In this document: piece after piece, positions 9,368 through 18,714 of the stretch
How positions within the stretch are numbered: position 1 is the first letter of the stretch
Layout of the letters: every line of letters starts with the position of its first letter
Assembly: GCA_028283605.1 (NCBI GenBank)
Contig: JAPWKH010000033.1
Span: forward strand, 124,001 to 188,000
Length of the DNA stretch: 64,000 nt
Direction of reading: 5' to 3'
From: Arachidicoccus sp.
GTDB taxonomy: Bacteria; Bacteroidota; Bacteroidia; Chitinophagales; Chitinophagaceae
Notes under the pieces: model-generated
The model's database searches: none
What the model saw: the letters and a program-made list of their open reading frames with translations, nothing else
Told to the model about the DNA's origin: nothing
Made by a program: the position numbers and the translations under genes

Positions 9368-10108
9368 ATGCCCCGATATAATCAGCAAATAGGATTTCCG
9401 CCGTTTCCGCCGATAGTAAAAAATTTGATTATCATCAACTTTTTAATTTGGATTGCAGAGAGTTTTGTAAGCCCGCACGTCACGGATTTTTTTATGAATA
9501 CTTTTGCGCTGCATTCCATGTACAGCGATTATTTCAAGCCCTGGCAGATATTCACTTATATGTTTCTGCACAGCCCTTTCGATGGTAGCATTGGCGATAT
9601 GGGTGTTATGCATATTTTGCTCAACATGCTTGGCCTTTGGATGTTTGGTTCGCAACTGGAAATAATATTAGGGCAAAAAAGATTTTTACTTTTTTACCTG
9701 GCTTGCGGGTTGGGAGCGGGTATAATTTATACAGCTTATCTGCATTTCGATTTAAAAGAGTATGTTGATTTGTATAGAAATATTAAATACAGGCCGGATG
9801 TGAGCAATGATCTTGTGGCAAAGGCAAAAGAGGTGGTAGACCAGACTATTATAGGCGCGAGCGGCGCTATCTACGGAATTCTTGCAGCGTTTGGATACCT
9901 TTTCCCCAATTCTTATTTGCTTATTTATTTCATTATTCCGCTGAAGGCAAAATGGGCTGTCATAGGAATGCTGGCTTATGAACTGTATTCAGTAATTTTT
10001 CCTTCTGTAGGCGATGATGTAGGGCATGTGGCACATCTTGGAGGAGCATTGGTAGGATTTTTGCTGATTTATTTTTGGAATAAAAAAGACAGGACGCATT
10101 TCTATTGA
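9368..10108 (+). CDS. Rhomboid family intramembrane serine protease
   Basis: Rhomboids cleave transmembrane substrates within the bilayer. This 246-residue, roughly six-helix protein has the full catalytic dyad: Ser165 in GASGAIYG and His223 in AHLGG. The MHILLNMLGLWMFG helix carries the His/Asn oxyanion residues of TM2. A 35-residue polar insertion (LKEYVDLYRN... about 127-160) sits before the catalytic Ser helix. It follows rlmD by 12 bp and is followed 45 bp later by a second rhomboid-fold protein, so the three may be cotranscribed. Substrates are unknown. Confidence 0.9.
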   Translation: MPRYNQQIGFPPFPPIVKNLIIINFLIWIAESFVSPHVTDFFMNTFALHSMYSDYFKPWQIFTYMFLHSPFDGSIGDMGVMHILLNMLGLWMFGSQLEIILGQKRFLLFYLACGLGAGIIYTAYLHFDLKEYVDLYRNIKYRPDVSNDLVAKAKEVVDQTIIGASGAIYGILAAFGYLFPNSYLLIYFIIPLKAKWAVIGMLAYELYSVIFPSVGDDVGHVAHLGGALVGFLLIYFWNKKDRTHFY

Positions 10109-10153
10109 TTTTGATTTATAACTTTACGAAAATAAAATTTATTCTTTTCGAAA

Positions 10154-11080
10154 ATGAATCTGACTACTAAACCTAAAAGCAGGATATCTCTTGGTAATAG
10201 CGGCAATGCGCTTGTATTATTAATCGGCGCAAATCTTATTTTCTTTGTTGTGCTGATATTCTTAAAAGTGTTTTACTTTATGACCAGCACCAGCAATTCT
10301 GCCGAGATCAATTCAACTTTGTATCATACGCAGATATTTGATTCTTTTCTTTTGCCGGCATCTTTCAAGCAATTTGTTAATCAGCCGTGGACATTGTTTT
10401 CCTATATGTTCAGCCACGAAAATCTGCTTGATTTATTTTCCAATATGCTTTGGCTTGTTGCCTTCGGATATATTTTACAAAGTATGTCATTCAACAAAAA
10501 AATCATTCCGCTATATCTGTACGGCGGTATTTTGGGCGGAATAATTTTTATCGTAATGAATGCAGTTTTGCCGGATCATTTAAAGCATCTTGATTTTTTA
10601 TCAGGCGCAATGATTGCTACAACTGCTGTGGCTACCGGAGCAACTTTATTAACGCCGCAATACAAAATTTTTCCAATGTTGGGCGGCGGCATTCCTTTAT
10701 GGATTTTGTACCTGGTATTTATGCTGATAAATATAAGTTCTGTTGCAAATGCAGGCGTGGCGGCTATCTCAGCCATTATTTCCTCGGCTCTGATCGGTTT
10801 TATCGTAATATACCAATTGAAAAAAGGGAACGATTATGGCGAATGGATTTACACTTCTGTTTATAAAATTGATGATCTTTTTAATCCGGAGAGAAAAAAA
10901 TCAAGAACAGAACAGGAACATTTTTACAAAACCAACAGAAAGCCTTATGAAACTAAAGAACGTATAACACAAGTACGCATTGATGAAATTCTGGATAAAA
11001 TAAATACAAAAGGATACGATTCTCTTACCAAACACGAGAAAGAATTTTTACAACGTGCGGGTAAAGAGGATATGCTGTAG
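10154..11080 (+). CDS. Catalytically dead rhomboid-like membrane protein with DUF6576-like tail
   Basis: The 308-residue protein has the rhomboid membrane layout (TM1 near residue 20, a TM2 region QPWTLFSYMFSHENLLDLFSN...LWLVAFG, later helices to about residue 220). The catalytic sites are gone: the GxSG helix reads LSGAMIATTAV and the TM6 His helix reads VANAGVAAISAII, with no His. The C-terminal 45 residues (VRIDEILDKIN..GYDSLTKHEKEFLQRA) form a short soluble domain common behind Bacteroidota rhomboids (DUF6576-like). It probably works as a partner or pseudoprotease of the active rhomboid encoded just upstream. Confidence 0.8.
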   Translation: MNLTTKPKSRISLGNSGNALVLLIGANLIFFVVLIFLKVFYFMTSTSNSAEINSTLYHTQIFDSFLLPASFKQFVNQPWTLFSYMFSHENLLDLFSNMLWLVAFGYILQSMSFNKKIIPLYLYGGILGGIIFIVMNAVLPDHLKHLDFLSGAMIATTAVATGATLLTPQYKIFPMLGGGIPLWILYLVFMLINISSVANAGVAAISAIISSALIGFIVIYQLKKGNDYGEWIYTSVYKIDDLFNPERKKSRTEQEHFYKTNRKPYETKERITQVRIDEILDKINTKGYDSLTKHEKEFLQRAGKEDML

Positions 11081-11116
11081 CAGGCATCTGCAAACTGATT
11101 TAAACCTTACAATATT

Positions 11117-11749
11117 ATGAACATCGCCGGCATTCGTACTGATTATAAAAAAATGACTTTAGACGAAGACGTTGTTGAAAAAAATGCCATAGATCAATTC
11201 GGTATTTGGTGGGAGCATGCAGTGCAAAGTAAGATCGAAGAAGTAAATGCCATGACATTAGCAACAAGCTCTTCTAACGGAAAGCCTGATGCGCGCATTG
11301 TTTTACTCAAAGATTTCTCAGAAAAAGGATTTGTTTTTTTTACTAATTATAATAGCGCCAAAGGGATAGAATTATCGGAAAATCCTGTTGCTTGTCTTGT
11401 CTTCTTTTGGAAGGAGCTCGAAAGGCAGATAAGAATTTCGGGAAGCGTTGAAAAGGTCCCTGATGCAGACAGTGATGCTTATTTCTATTCGAGGCCTGTC
11501 GGCAGCAGGATAGGAGCGTGGAGTTCTCCGCAGAGCCAGCCGATTCCGTCAAGGGATATTATAGAATCAAATGAAAAATATTTTCTTGAAAAATATGGCG
11601 AAGAAGTACCGCGCCCTGAACACTGGGGCGGATATATCGTAAAGCCTGAAGCGATAGAATTTTGGCAAGGCCGGCCAAACCGGCTTCATGACAGATTGCT
11701 GTATACTTTGGAAAATGAAGAATGGAAAATCGAAAGGCTGGCGCCGTAA
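11117..11749 (+). CDS. pdxH: Pyridoxamine 5'-phosphate oxidase
   Basis: PdxH uses FMN and oxygen to oxidise pyridoxamine- or pyridoxine-5'-phosphate to pyridoxal phosphate. The 210-residue length is normal. Typical blocks are DARIVLLKDFSEKGFVFFTNYNS (FMN and phosphate binding), SRPVGSRIGAWSSPQS, and the C-terminal WQGRPNRLHDR substrate motif. The gene ends 3 bp before the convergent smpB gene. Confidence 0.96.
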   Translation: MNIAGIRTDYKKMTLDEDVVEKNAIDQFGIWWEHAVQSKIEEVNAMTLATSSSNGKPDARIVLLKDFSEKGFVFFTNYNSAKGIELSENPVACLVFFWKELERQIRISGSVEKVPDADSDAYFYSRPVGSRIGAWSSPQSQPIPSRDIIESNEKYFLEKYGEEVPRPEHWGGYIVKPEAIEFWQGRPNRLHDRLLYTLENEEWKIERLAP

Positions 11750-11752
11750 AAT

Positions 11753-12187
11753 TTATTTCAGGTATCTTTTAATTTCTTTTTCCGTATCCCGCTTTTTTAA
11801 AGTCTCTCTTTTATCGTGCAATTTTTTTCCGCGCGCTAAACCTATTTCTACTTTTACAAGATTTTTTTCATTCATGAAAATTTTAAGCGGAATAATAGTA
11901 AGCCCTTTTTCTTTTGTGGCAGTTTTCAGTCTCTTAATTTCTCTTTTGGTAAGCAGCAGTTTTCTATCGTGCACCGCTATATGATTGTTTGAAGTTCCTA
12001 AACTATATTCTCCGATATACAAACCGCGCAGCCATAATTCGTCATTGTCCAACAGGCAAAAACTATCGTTGAAACTGACCTTTCCTGTCCGGATAGATTT
12101 TACCTCTGTCCCCAACAAAACAACGCCCGCAACGTATTTATCTTCTATGTTGTAATTAAAATAGGCTTGTCTGTTATTATGGCTCAT
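11753..12187 (-). CDS. smpB: SsrA-binding protein SmpB
   Basis: SmpB binds tmRNA and delivers it to stalled ribosomes for trans-translation. The 144-residue protein has the OB-fold signatures YFNYNIEDKYVAGVVLLGTEVKS, LWLRGLYIGEY and KKLHDKRETLK, then the basic C-terminal tail that probes the mRNA channel. The tmRNA gene itself was not found in this window. Confidence 0.96.
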   Translation of the reverse strand: MSHNNRQAYFNYNIEDKYVAGVVLLGTEVKSIRTGKVSFNDSFCLLDNDELWLRGLYIGEYSLGTSNNHIAVHDRKLLLTKREIKRLKTATKEKGLTIIPLKIFMNEKNLVKVEIGLARGKKLHDKRETLKKRDTEKEIKRYLK

Positions 12188-12221
12188 TAAATAGAACTAA
12201 AAATTTTTTCTGCAAGTAATT

Positions 12222-13124
12222 TTACGACAGGAATAAATGTATAACAGTTGCCAGCTTCTGTTTCAGTTCTTTGCGATTAATGATAAAATCAAGAAAGCCG
12301 TGATCCAGTAAAAACTCGCTGCGCTGAAATCCCTTGGGCAAATCTTTACGCATGGTTTCTTTAATAATTCGAGGGCCGGCAAAGCCGATGAGTGCGCCGG
12401 GCTCTGCGATATTCAAATCGCCCAACATAGCGAAGCTCGCTGACACGCCGCCAAAAGTAGGATCTGTCATTAAGGAAATGTACGGCAATTGTGCGTCGCT
12501 CAATTGCGAAAGTTTTGCACTTGTTTTTGCCATTTGCATCAGGCTGAAAGCACTTTCCATCATTCGTGCTCCGCCGCTTTTACTGATGACGAGATAAGGC
12601 ATTTTGTGTTTTATGGCATAATCAACAGCACGGCTGAATTTTTCGCCCATTACACTTCCTAAAGATCCACCGATGAAATTAAAATCCATACATCCGACAA
12701 TAATATTCTGCCCGTTGATTTTTCCGGATGCTACGCGCATAGAATCTTTAAGATCGGTGGAAGAATAAATATCATCCAGCCTTTTTGCATAAGATTTTAA
12801 ATCGGTAAATCCCAAAAAGTCTTTGCTGCGGATATTATCGAAATGTTCGGTATATTTCTTTTCGTCAAAAAGGATTTTGAAATAATCATCGCTGCTGATT
12901 CTGTGATGATAATTGCATTTAGGGCAAACGTATAAGTTTTCTTCCAGTTCCGATGAAGTGCATATATAATTGCATTCGGGGCATTTCGTCCACAACCCTT
13001 CAGGTACTTCTTTTTTTTCTGAGGTTGAAGTTTGTATTCCTTTTCTCAACCGGATAAACCACCGGCTTTTATTATCATTTTTTGATTCTTCCGATCGGTT
13101 TTCTTTTTGCTGTTCTTCGCTCAT
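12222..13124 (-). CDS. accD: Acetyl-CoA carboxylase carboxyltransferase subunit beta
   Basis: AccD pairs with AccA to transfer the carboxyl group from biotin to acetyl-CoA, the first step of fatty acid synthesis. An N-terminal Cys4 zinc ribbon (CPECNYIC...CPKCNYHH) precedes the crotonase-fold core with GGSLGSVMGEKFSRA, SGGARMMESAFSLMQMAKTS and the FAGPRIIKET block. I start at the ATG at 13124 (300 residues). A TTG 33 bp further upstream at 13157 is in frame, but it lies inside the likely -7 box, so it cannot be in the transcript. Confidence 0.94.
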   Translation of the reverse strand: MSEEQQKENRSEESKNDNKSRWFIRLRKGIQTSTSEKKEVPEGLWTKCPECNYICTSSELEENLYVCPKCNYHHRISSDDYFKILFDEKKYTEHFDNIRSKDFLGFTDLKSYAKRLDDIYSSTDLKDSMRVASGKINGQNIIVGCMDFNFIGGSLGSVMGEKFSRAVDYAIKHKMPYLVISKSGGARMMESAFSLMQMAKTSAKLSQLSDAQLPYISLMTDPTFGGVSASFAMLGDLNIAEPGALIGFAGPRIIKETMRKDLPKGFQRSEFLLDHGFLDFIINRKELKQKLATVIHLFLS

Positions 13125-13154
13125 AAATGATTTGTCCAAAATTTCAAAGGAGAA

Positions 13155-13162
13155 CAAAAATA
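13155..13162 (-). promoter_or_regulatory. -7 promoter box of accD
   Basis: On the minus strand TATTTTTG fits TAnnTTTG, with a TTG 22 bp further upstream. It predicts a leader of roughly 25 nt before the ATG at 13124, and it decides the accD start against the TTG at 13157. Confidence 0.45.
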
Positions 13163-13249
13163 AGGAGTTTAATTATAATGCGAACAATTTACAGGTATGT
13201 TTTGCATTACAATTCATATTGAAGTGCACAATGTATTGCATCAAGCCTA

Positions 13250-13930
13250 TTAATCCATTTTCCGGTCGTCTTTCCTTTTATTCTTGCGGCGGTCTCTGAA
13301 TTTTAAAATAGGAACTTTGTTTTCTGTTCCTTTCAATAAGCGGTTGATATTTTTCTGATGGGTTAATACCAGTAACAAAGCCACTGCGATGGAGAATATT
13401 CTGTAGAAAGTAGAATCATCGTTGAATATGAAAAGGATGAGCACGGCAAAAGCTACTCCGGAAAGGATTGAACTTAGAGAAACAAATCTTGTTAAATACA
13501 AAACCAATAAAAATACACCGGCGCAACATCCGGCAACTGCAGGTTGTACAGCTATAATCATCCCGAATAGTGTGGCAACGCCTTTGCCTCCCTTGAAGTT
13601 GGCCCATATCGGAAATATATGGCCTATAACTGCAGCAAGGCCGAGCCCAATCATAAAATTGGTACGTTGCAAGTCTGTGCAAGCACCATGATGCCATGAG
13701 TATTTTTGTAAAGTGAAAGCTAATAAAGAAGCCAACGCTCCTTTGGATACATCTGCAATCATTACCAGTGTGCCCCATTTTGAACCCAATACACGAAATG
13801 TATTGGTTGCGCCTGCGTTTCCGCTACCGTAATCGCGGATATCAATATTAAAAAAGTGCTTGCTTACCCAAACAGAAGTTGGTATAGAACCCAATAAGTA
13901 TGCAACAATCAATAACCCAAACTCTTGCAT
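13250..13930 (-). CDS. plsY: Glycerol-3-phosphate acyltransferase PlsY
   Basis: PlsY is the inner-membrane enzyme that moves the acyl group from acyl-phosphate to glycerol-3-phosphate. The five-helix protein carries the three family motifs: YLLGSIPTSVW, the GSGNAGATNTFRVLG loop, and GHIFPIWANFKGGKGVATLFG. The C-terminal 30 residues (KFRDRRKNKRKDDRK) are strongly basic. Its donor-making partner PlsX is encoded 5 kb away at 19142. Confidence 0.95.
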   Translation of the reverse strand: MQEFGLLIVAYLLGSIPTSVWVSKHFFNIDIRDYGSGNAGATNTFRVLGSKWGTLVMIADVSKGALASLLAFTLQKYSWHHGACTDLQRTNFMIGLGLAAVIGHIFPIWANFKGGKGVATLFGMIIAVQPAVAGCCAGVFLLVLYLTRFVSLSSILSGVAFAVLILFIFNDDSTFYRIFSIAVALLLVLTHQKNINRLLKGTENKVPILKFRDRRKNKRKDDRKMD

Positions 13931-13993
13931 AGAGAATATTTCGTAAAAGTGAGGTTCAAAAATAAGGGATTTGGAGGAAAAGAATATAAAAAT

Positions 13994-14815
13994 CTATTTT
14001 TTTCGCCAAAGCATACAAATCCACTGTTTGTTGTACAACGTATTTACGGGCAATAAATCTAAGCGCGAAAATATTTTTGTGATTTCCTTTTCATCTTCTT
14101 TTAATAAACCACTCAACAGCAATTGCCCGTTTTTATTTAAAATAGTATAGAGTTTATCAGCATTTTCTATAATCACATTTTTATTAATATTGGCCAGAAC
14201 AATATCAAAATCTTTACCTGCAGCTGCACTTTCGGCCTTTTCTATTTTTATATTTAATGCATTATTGGCTACGATATTTTCTTGAGCATTGGAAATTGAC
14301 CAATCATCATTATCTACTGCTAATATATCTGTAGCACCGAGTTCTTCTGCAAGAATGGCTAAAACGCCTGTACCTGTGCCAAAATCGTAAACTTTTTTTC
14401 CGGAGAAATTTAATGATCTCATTTGTTGCATCATCATGAATGTGGTAGCATGATGCCCGGTGCCAAAACTCATTTTTGGCGTTATGATTATTTCATGTTG
14501 TGTATTCTTTTTTATTTGATGAAAATTTGCTCGTACAGTTACGAAATCATCTACTACTACCGGCTCGAAATTCGATTCCCATAAAGCATTCCAATTTTGT
14601 TCTTCTACCTTTTCTGTCCGAAAAGAAAAAGAAAACTCTTCAGCTAATTTCGATATTTTATTTTGGTTAAAATTTGCTGCATCGATAAAAGCGATCAATC
14701 CGAACTCTGTTTGTTCAAAACCATCGAAGCCTTCATCGTTTAAAATGGCTATTATAATACCTGAAGTTTCCGGAGAAATATTGTCAATGAATAATTCGAT
14801 GTAATGCTTTATCAC
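13994..14815 (-). CDS. prmA: Ribosomal protein L11 methyltransferase
   Basis: PrmA trimethylates ribosomal protein L11 using SAM. An N-terminal substrate-recognition domain (about residues 1-80) is followed by the Rossmann methyltransferase with FGTGHHATTFMMM, DFGTGTGVLAI and the catalytic-site-like VLANINKNVI. The start codon is GTG (minus strand, 14813-14815). The 273-residue length is normal for Bacteroidota. Confidence 0.92.
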   Translation of the reverse strand: MIKHYIELFIDNISPETSGIIIAILNDEGFDGFEQTEFGLIAFIDAANFNQNKISKLAEEFSFSFRTEKVEEQNWNALWESNFEPVVVDDFVTVRANFHQIKKNTQHEIIITPKMSFGTGHHATTFMMMQQMRSLNFSGKKVYDFGTGTGVLAILAEELGATDILAVDNDDWSISNAQENIVANNALNIKIEKAESAAAGKDFDIVLANINKNVIIENADKLYTILNKNGQLLLSGLLKEDEKEITKIFSRLDLLPVNTLYNKQWICMLWRKK

Positions 14816-14883
14816 GATAAAAAATATTAAATATAAATTGGGAAAAATAATAAATAAAAATCGTTTATGGTGCGACTGTTTAA

Positions 14884-15699
14884 TTAGTTGAAAGCATCAA
14901 TCGCAAATTCCAATAACAAACGGTTAAAAATTTCCGGCTGATCAAGATGCGCAAGATGGCCGGCATCGGGAATAGAAAATATATTATTCCGCCATTTGGA
15001 AATATTAATTTTATTCAAATATCCGGCATTGATTATTTGTTCTTTTTCGCCGTATATCCATGCTATATTTTTTCGCAAAAGGGCAAGATTGACTGTTTCG
15101 TCTTTCCATTCGCCTTTGGCTATAGAAGCTCCTATATTTTGCCTGAATCTGGCATCTGCCGCTAAATAATTTCTCATTAATTTTTCCTGCAATACTGAAT
15201 TGCTTTTATAATAAAGCCCTCTCATATAATTATCCAACATATAATTATCCGGATTTTCTTCAAATAATGCGGCTCCAAATTCGAAAGGCAATAATATATC
15301 TGCCGGAGATATTCCTTGCCCGATAACCGATGCGCCAATCATAAAAATGCCTTCACAGTTTACCAGCTTATCCGCTATTTCCGCAACAAAATTGGTAGAA
15401 AGAGAGACGGCTACAATGATATACCGATGTAACGATAAACTGTTTAATATCTGCAATACATTATCGGCCATTGCAGGTAATGTGTAATCTTTTTCAGGCT
15501 GTTTGCTATGAGAAGATTTGCCATGCCCCGGTAAATCAAAACAAATCATTGAATAATCTTTGAACTGCGGATCGTTAAATTGTTGATCCCAAATGTCCAT
15601 TGATCCGGAACTGTTATGTAAAAATACGATTGCGTTATCTACGGATTCATATTTACGAACGGCAATCTTGGCTTCGGTTATCAAAATAAATTCTTCCAT
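14884..15699 (-). CDS. Alpha/beta hydrolase with atypical nucleophile elbow
   Basis: The fold is clear from FLHNSSGSMDIWD (oxyanion-hole region), MICFDLPGHGKSS, and the C-terminal DAGHLAHLDQPEIFNRLL that supplies the catalytic His. The nucleophile elbow, normally GxSxG, reads AVSLST: Ser99 is kept but both glycines are lost. The usual late Asp position reads YGEKEQII. It may be a hydrolase with a modified pocket, or a non-hydrolytic member of the fold. The open frame begins at a TTG at 15714, but the ATG at 15699 is preferred. Substrate unknown. Confidence 0.75.
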   Translation of the reverse strand: MEEFILITEAKIAVRKYESVDNAIVFLHNSSGSMDIWDQQFNDPQFKDYSMICFDLPGHGKSSHSKQPEKDYTLPAMADNVLQILNSLSLHRYIIVAVSLSTNFVAEIADKLVNCEGIFMIGASVIGQGISPADILLPFEFGAALFEENPDNYMLDNYMRGLYYKSNSVLQEKLMRNYLAADARFRQNIGASIAKGEWKDETVNLALLRKNIAWIYGEKEQIINAGYLNKINISKWRNNIFSIPDAGHLAHLDQPEIFNRLLLEFAIDAFN

Positions 15700-15820
15700 T
15701 TTTTCAGATAACAAGGTTTAATTTTTTATTAAGCAAATATCGCAAGTTCCAAAACATCTGTTTAGTTTATCTTGATTATATTCTGTTTATTGTAAAGTTT
15801 GATAATAGAAATTGCAAATA

Positions 15821-15852
15821 AAAAGCGGATCAGAATTTCTGATCCGCTTTTT
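15821..15852 (-). terminator. Rho-independent terminator after dnaK
   Basis: A perfect 14-bp stem (15821-15834 and 15838-15851) with a 3-nt loop lies 24 bp beyond the dnaK stop. On the minus strand it runs into TTTTATTTGC. The plus strand is also T-rich after the hairpin, so it could act in both directions. Confidence 0.85.
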
Positions 15853-15875
15853 ATTATTTACGAAATATATAATCT

Positions 15876-17780
15876 TTATTTTACTTCTTCAAACTCTGCA
15901 TCGGTTACATTTTCTCCGCCTTGCTGTGCGCTTGCGTTATTGTCTGCTGTTGTATTTGCAGAAGCATCGCCGCCTGCTTGCTGAGCTTTATAAATGTCTT
16001 CGCTTGCTGCTGTCCATGCTGCATTCATTTCTTCCAAAGCTTTATCTACAGATGCAATATCTTGTGATTTGTGTGCATCTTTCAATTTGCTTAAAGCGCT
16101 TTCAATCGGCGCTTTTTTATCGCTGGGTATTTTATCGCCAAATTCTTTCAATTGTTTTTCTGTTTGGAAAATTAAACTGTCGGCCTGGTTAAGTTTGTCG
16201 ATTTTTTCACGCTCTGCTTTATCGCTTGCTTCATTGGCTTTTGCTTCATTCTTCATCTTTTCGATTTCTTCTTTACTCAAACCACTTCCGGCTTCAATAC
16301 GGATTTTTTGTTCTTTGCCTGTTCCTTTATCTTTTGCGCTTACGTGCAAAATACCGTTCGCATCAATATCAAATGTTACTTCAATTTGAGGAACACCGCG
16401 CGGAGCCGGCGGAATACCGTCTAAGTTAAATACGCCAAGGCTTTTATTATCTTTCGCCAAAGAACGTTCGCCTTGTAAGATGTGAATCTGCACGCCGGGT
16501 TGATTGTCGCTTGCCGTAGAGAATACTTCCGTTTTCTTTGAAGGAATCGTTGTGTTTGCAGGAATCATCGGTGTCATTACGCTCCCCATTGTTTCGATAC
16601 CAAGCGTCAAAGGTGTTACATCAAGCAACAATACATCTTTTACTTCGCCTGTTAATACTGCGCCCTGAATAGCTGCGCCAATAGCAACAACTTCATCCGG
16701 ATTAACGCCTTTGTGCGGTTTTTTACCGAAGAATTTTTCTACGATTTCCTGTACTTTCGGAATACGTGTAGAACCTCCCACGAGAATCACTTCATCAACA
16801 TCGCTCGTAGAATAACCGGCATCTTTCAATGCAGCTTCACAAGGTTTTAAACATCTTTCCAAAAGGCTGTCGCTTAATTGCTCGAATTTTGCACGAGTCA
16901 ATTTTTTTACAAGGTGTTTCGGTACGCCGTCTACAGCTGTAATATATGGAAGGTTAATTTCTGTTTCGGTAGAAGAAGATAATTCGATTTTTGCTTTTTC
17001 AGCAGCTTCTTTTAAACGCTGTAAAGCCATCGGATCTTTCCGTAAATCAATATTTTCTTCTTTCTTAAATTCGTCAGCCAACCAATCCATAATCACTTTA
17101 TCGAAATCGTCACCACCAAGATGCGTATCACCATTGGTTGATTTTACTTCAAACACACCATCGCCCAAATCCAAAATGGAAATATCGAATGTACCGCCAC
17201 CAAGGTCGAATACTGCGATTTTATGTTCTTTTCCACCTTTATCCAAGCCATAAGCTAAAGCGGCTGCCGTAGGTTCGTTCACAATACGGCGCACGTTTAA
17301 GCCTGCAATTTCGCCGGCTTCTTTGGTTGCCTGACGTTGTGCATCGTTGAAGTAAGCGGGAACCGTGATAACGGCTTCATTTACTTCCTGGCCTAAATAA
17401 TCTTCTGCAGTTTTTTTCATTTTCTGCAAAATCATTGCAGAAATTTCCTGCGGCGTATATTGGCGGCCATCAATATCTACACGAACGGTATTATTGTCGC
17501 CCTTTACAACTTTATAACTAAAGTGAGAACTCTCATTGGTAACTTCGTCAAACTTGCGTCCCATAAAACGCTTAACGCTCATAATGGTGTTTTGCGGATT
17601 GGTAATTGCCTGGCGTTTTGCAGGGTCGCCCACTTTACGTTCTCCGTTTTTCAGAAATGCCACAACAGAAGGCGTCGTACGACGGCCTTCGTCATTTGCA
17701 ATAACAACCGGCTCGTTTCCTTCCATTACCGCAACGCAGCTGTTGGTTGTACCTAAATCTATGCCTATAATCTTTGCCAT
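15876..17780 (-). CDS. dnaK: Molecular chaperone DnaK (Hsp70)
   Basis: The 634-residue protein has the ATPase domain ([13 protein letters not shown] at the N-terminus, [27 protein letters not shown]), the linker [15 protein letters not shown], the substrate-binding beta-sandwich and helical lid, an Ala/Asn/Gln-rich tail, and the ending DAEFEEVK. DnaJ and GrpE are not adjacent. The gene is monocistronic, with its own terminator and a 344-bp upstream region shared with the divergent yceD operon. Confidence 0.98.
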   Translation of the reverse strand: MAKIIGIDLGTTNSCVAVMEGNEPVVIANDEGRRTTPSVVAFLKNGERKVGDPAKRQAITNPQNTIMSVKRFMGRKFDEVTNESSHFSYKVVKGDNNTVRVDIDGRQYTPQEISAMILQKMKKTAEDYLGQEVNEAVITVPAYFNDAQRQATKEAGEIAGLNVRRIVNEPTAAALAYGLDKGGKEHKIAVFDLGGGTFDISILDLGDGVFEVKSTNGDTHLGGDDFDKVIMDWLADEFKKEENIDLRKDPMALQRLKEAAEKAKIELSSSTETEINLPYITAVDGVPKHLVKKLTRAKFEQLSDSLLERCLKPCEAALKDAGYSTSDVDEVILVGGSTRIPKVQEIVEKFFGKKPHKGVNPDEVVAIGAAIQGAVLTGEVKDVLLLDVTPLTLGIETMGSVMTPMIPANTTIPSKKTEVFSTASDNQPGVQIHILQGERSLAKDNKSLGVFNLDGIPPAPRGVPQIEVTFDIDANGILHVSAKDKGTGKEQKIRIEAGSGLSKEEIEKMKNEAKANEASDKAEREKIDKLNQADSLIFQTEKQLKEFGDKIPSDKKAPIESALSKLKDAHKSQDIASVDKALEEMNAAWTAASEDIYKAQQAGGDASANTTADNNASAQQGGENVTDAEFEEVK

Positions 17781-17823
17781 ATCTATATGATGATTTAATT
17801 TATATAATTATTTCTTAGTGTTA

Positions 17824-17839
17824 GTCAATGATTATGCCA
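17824..17839 (-). promoter_or_regulatory. Candidate sigma-54-type promoter of dnaK
   Basis: On the minus strand TGGCATAATCATTGAC resembles the -24/-12 consensus TGGCAC-N5-TTGC, with the required 10 nt between GG and the -12 dinucleotide, but with GA in place of GC. Transcription would start near 17812, about 30 nt before the ATG at 17780. This is a visual match only; a sigma-A promoter elsewhere in the region is possible. The rest of the 344-bp divergent gap (17781-18124) is AT-rich and holds only this site and the yceD promoter. Confidence 0.3.
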
Positions 17840-18073
17840 TTCAGAATGAATATGCAAAAATGACAGAAAGGCAATGTATTTATTAATAAATAATTTATGA
17901 CGATTCGGTAAAATTCTGCATCAATTTTACAATATTGGCAGAAGTATTTTTATTGAATGATTATAACTGATTTTATCATAAGGTAAAATCGTAAAAAATT
18001 TTACTGATTTATTTGTTGTGCTTTTGCTTTAAAGAAAAAGGAATATTATAAAAGTAAATGTTTATAATCAATA

Positions 18074-18105
18074 TTTGTATATCTCAATATAAATTTTTAC
18101 CTTTG
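18074..18105 (+). promoter_or_regulatory. Sigma-A promoter of the yceD-rpmF operon
   Basis: TTTG (18074-18077), a 20-bp spacer and TACCTTTG (18098-18105) make the best match in the window to the Bacteroidota TTG/TAnnTTTG promoter. Transcription would start near 18110, giving a leader of about 15 nt to the ATG at 18125. Confidence 0.65.
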
Positions 18106-18124
18106 TGCGCTAATTTTTGAAGAG

Positions 18125-18679
18125 ATGAACCGCAGACGAGAATTTGATATTGCATTTGTTGGATTAAAGCCCGGCGTTCATTCCTTCGATTATCAGATAA
18201 ATGATTCGTTCTTTGCAGATTACGGCATACAGGATTTTAATAATTCAAAAGTTGATGTCAAAGTTACTTTGGAAAAAAATACTTCCTTATTGCTGTTGAA
18301 GTTTGATATTTCCGGCAAAGTAGATGTAGCATGCGACAGATGCGCAAATGTAATTCAGAAAGACTTGTGGGATGAATTTAATATGGTCGTAAAAATGACG
18401 GATGAACCGGATATAATGAATGAACAGGAAGATGATCCGGACATTTATTATATAGGGTATAATGAAAGTCATTTACATTTAGCCGACTGGATCTATGAAT
18501 TTATCAACCTTGCTGTTCCCGGACAAAAATATTGCGGGGAGAATGAAGACGATCTGTCAAGATGCAATGCTGAAGTATTGCAAAAACTGGAACAAATGAA
18601 ATCATCCGCTCAGGCAGTTTCTTCAGATATCTGGAAAGATCTGGAAAAGCTGAAGAGAGATGAAGATAATAATAATTGA
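18125..18679 (+). CDS. yceD: DUF177 / YceD family protein
   Basis: The family is defined by CDRC (here VACDRCANVI near residue 72) and a later cysteine pair (YCGENEDDLSRC near 138-149); these four cysteines could bind a metal. YceD proteins are encoded directly before rpmF in most bacteria and have been linked to 23S rRNA or ribosome maturation, but the biochemical role here is not known. The gene has its own promoter, and rpmF starts 35 bp after its stop. Confidence 0.85.
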   Translation: MNRRREFDIAFVGLKPGVHSFDYQINDSFFADYGIQDFNNSKVDVKVTLEKNTSLLLLKFDISGKVDVACDRCANVIQKDLWDEFNMVVKMTDEPDIMNEQEDDPDIYYIGYNESHLHLADWIYEFINLAVPGQKYCGENEDDLSRCNAEVLQKLEQMKSSAQAVSSDIWKDLEKLKRDEDNNN

Positions 18680-18714
18680 TTTTTTACTTTTAGAATTTTA
18701 TAAATTTATAAGTC

